DNA of 64,000 bases from an uncultured Bacteroidia bacterium (GTDB lineage: Bacteria > Bacteroidota > Bacteroidia > Bacteroidales > UBA932), in NCBI GenBank assembly GCA_902779765.1, contig CACZCQ010000005.1:179979-243978 (forward strand), written 5' to 3'. The notes under the pieces were generated by a model, which ran no database searches, had not been told where the DNA came from, and worked only from the letters and a program-made list of their open reading frames with translations. Positions 63,422-64,000 of the stretch are shown here, one piece after another (position 1 is the first letter of the stretch; every line of letters begins with the position of its first letter). Both the position numbers and the translations under genes were made by a program.

Positions 63422-64000
63422 GTTATAAGTGTCTTTTGTCTTCTGTGTGTCTCACGATCCTCTTTGTGGCATGCAGTGTGCGTGAATCCTGGCCACCCAA
63501 GACAACAGGACCTAATCTTCCTGTTCGTTATTGTGATATCAATGAGGGAGACAAGGACAGAACGATTATCGGTTATGCCTTAGTTGATACCTCAGCCGTG
63601 AACTGGTTGGTTTCAATCTGGGTGGAAGGTGCCTGTGTTTACACCCCGGTCTTATCTGATATTCGAAAGGCAGAACGGATTCTTCAACGAGCGTATCCTT
63701 CTGTTCAAGAACGCGCCTATCACAAGGATGGTCACTTGTATGAAGAAGGCGGCCTGAGAAACTACGCGAGACAATATGTATTTATGAAAAGCCCCGAGGG
63801 AAAGAAGTTCGTTTATGTGAACTTCGTCCTTCTACGCTGGTCCGACCTGGAAGATAAGGAGGCCCCTTTTTATGATCCGAATGACATGGACACTCCTCCG
63901 CCACCGCCACCAACCCGTTTTGCACTCAGCCGTTATTGGCTTCGTGTTGATGATGGCGGGATGGTTTTTGGCGCGCTATGCTGGACCTGGAAGATGGGAT
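63418..64000 (+). CDS. Lipoprotein, 3' end outside window
   Basis: ATG 63418 overlaps the ATPase stop; frame open to the window end (194 residues visible). Lipobox LFVAC. Contains NWLVSIWVEGACVYTPVLSDIRKAERILQRAYPSVQERAYHKDG and a Pro run PPPPPPTRFALSRYWLRVDDGG. I recognise no family. Likely a periplasmic or surface protein; coupling by overlap with the decayed ATPase gene is probably incidental. Confidence 0.65.
   Translation, partial: MSYKCLLSSVCLTILFVACSVRESWPPKTTGPNLPVRYCDINEGDKDRTIIGYALVDTSAVNWLVSIWVEGACVYTPVLSDIRKAERILQRAYPSVQERAYHKDGHLYEEGGLRNYARQYVFMKSPEGKKFVYVNFVLLRWSDLEDKEAPFYDPNDMDTPPPPPPTRFALSRYWLRVDDGGMVFGALCWTWKMG

Overview
The window is chromosomal DNA of a Bacteroidales bacterium (Bacteroidota). 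The evidence is the gene families present (GH92, GH78 and GH89 glycosidases, DUF4290, ApbE lipoprotein, FISUMP-domain lipoprotein, imelysin, fimbrillin-like lipoproteins, ileS-dksA-lspA order), many lipoprotein signals and weak Shine-Dalgarno sites. The moderately high GC and the short in-frame repeat insertions in truB and ftsK suggest an uncultured gut or rumen lineage such as Cryptobacteroides/UBA932; that genus-level guess is inference.

Layout. 1-4.5 kb: end of a GH92 mannosidase, AI-2E-type permease, esterase, 2-hydroxyacid dehydrogenase. 4.6-15.8 kb: the accessory island. It holds a tyrosine recombinase, an orphan 3' fragment of a vWA adhesin gene, and two divergent paralogous operons (microprotein, fimbrillin-like lipoprotein, vWA protein). 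A short motif, TTTTGGGCG(TG), recurs upstream of the recombinase, at the broken edge of the orphan fragment, and in inverted orientation about 40 nt before each operon. This looks like a recombinase-associated, possibly phase-variable, surface-adhesin locus. 15.9-25 kb: URO-D-family protein, sialate O-acetylesterase, a porin/imelysin/di-heme oxidoreductase operon, acyltransferase, PAP2 phosphatase. 25-39.6 kb: core genes (tRNA-Ser, lspA, dksA-like, ileS, cvpA, tsaB, rpiB, truB, apbE, lolA, ftsK, DUF4290, rubrerythrin). 39.6-47 kb: an AddAB-type nuclease/helicase pair, a mannose-6-phosphate-isomerase-like protein lacking its metal ligands, and an S4 protein. 47-54 kb: two SGNH hydrolases, phosphoglycolate phosphatase, EamA permease, and a GH78 rhamnosidase/FAD oxidoreductase pair. 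54-64 kb: small lipoproteins, an ECF sigma operon, acetyltransferases, YhfC, a GH89 alpha-N-acetylglucosaminidase, and a decayed stretch with remnants of AraC, GNAT, EamA and AAA-ATPase genes.

How genes work together. The glycosidases and the acetylesterase remove mannose, rhamnose, GlcNAc and sialic-acid O-acetyl groups from complex glycans, probably host or plant derived. The porin, imelysin and DHOR genes look like one envelope iron/redox unit. In the ileS region, isoleucyl-tRNA synthetase and the DksA-like regulator form one continuous reading frame across an A7 tract, an unusual state that is either real or a one-base indel.
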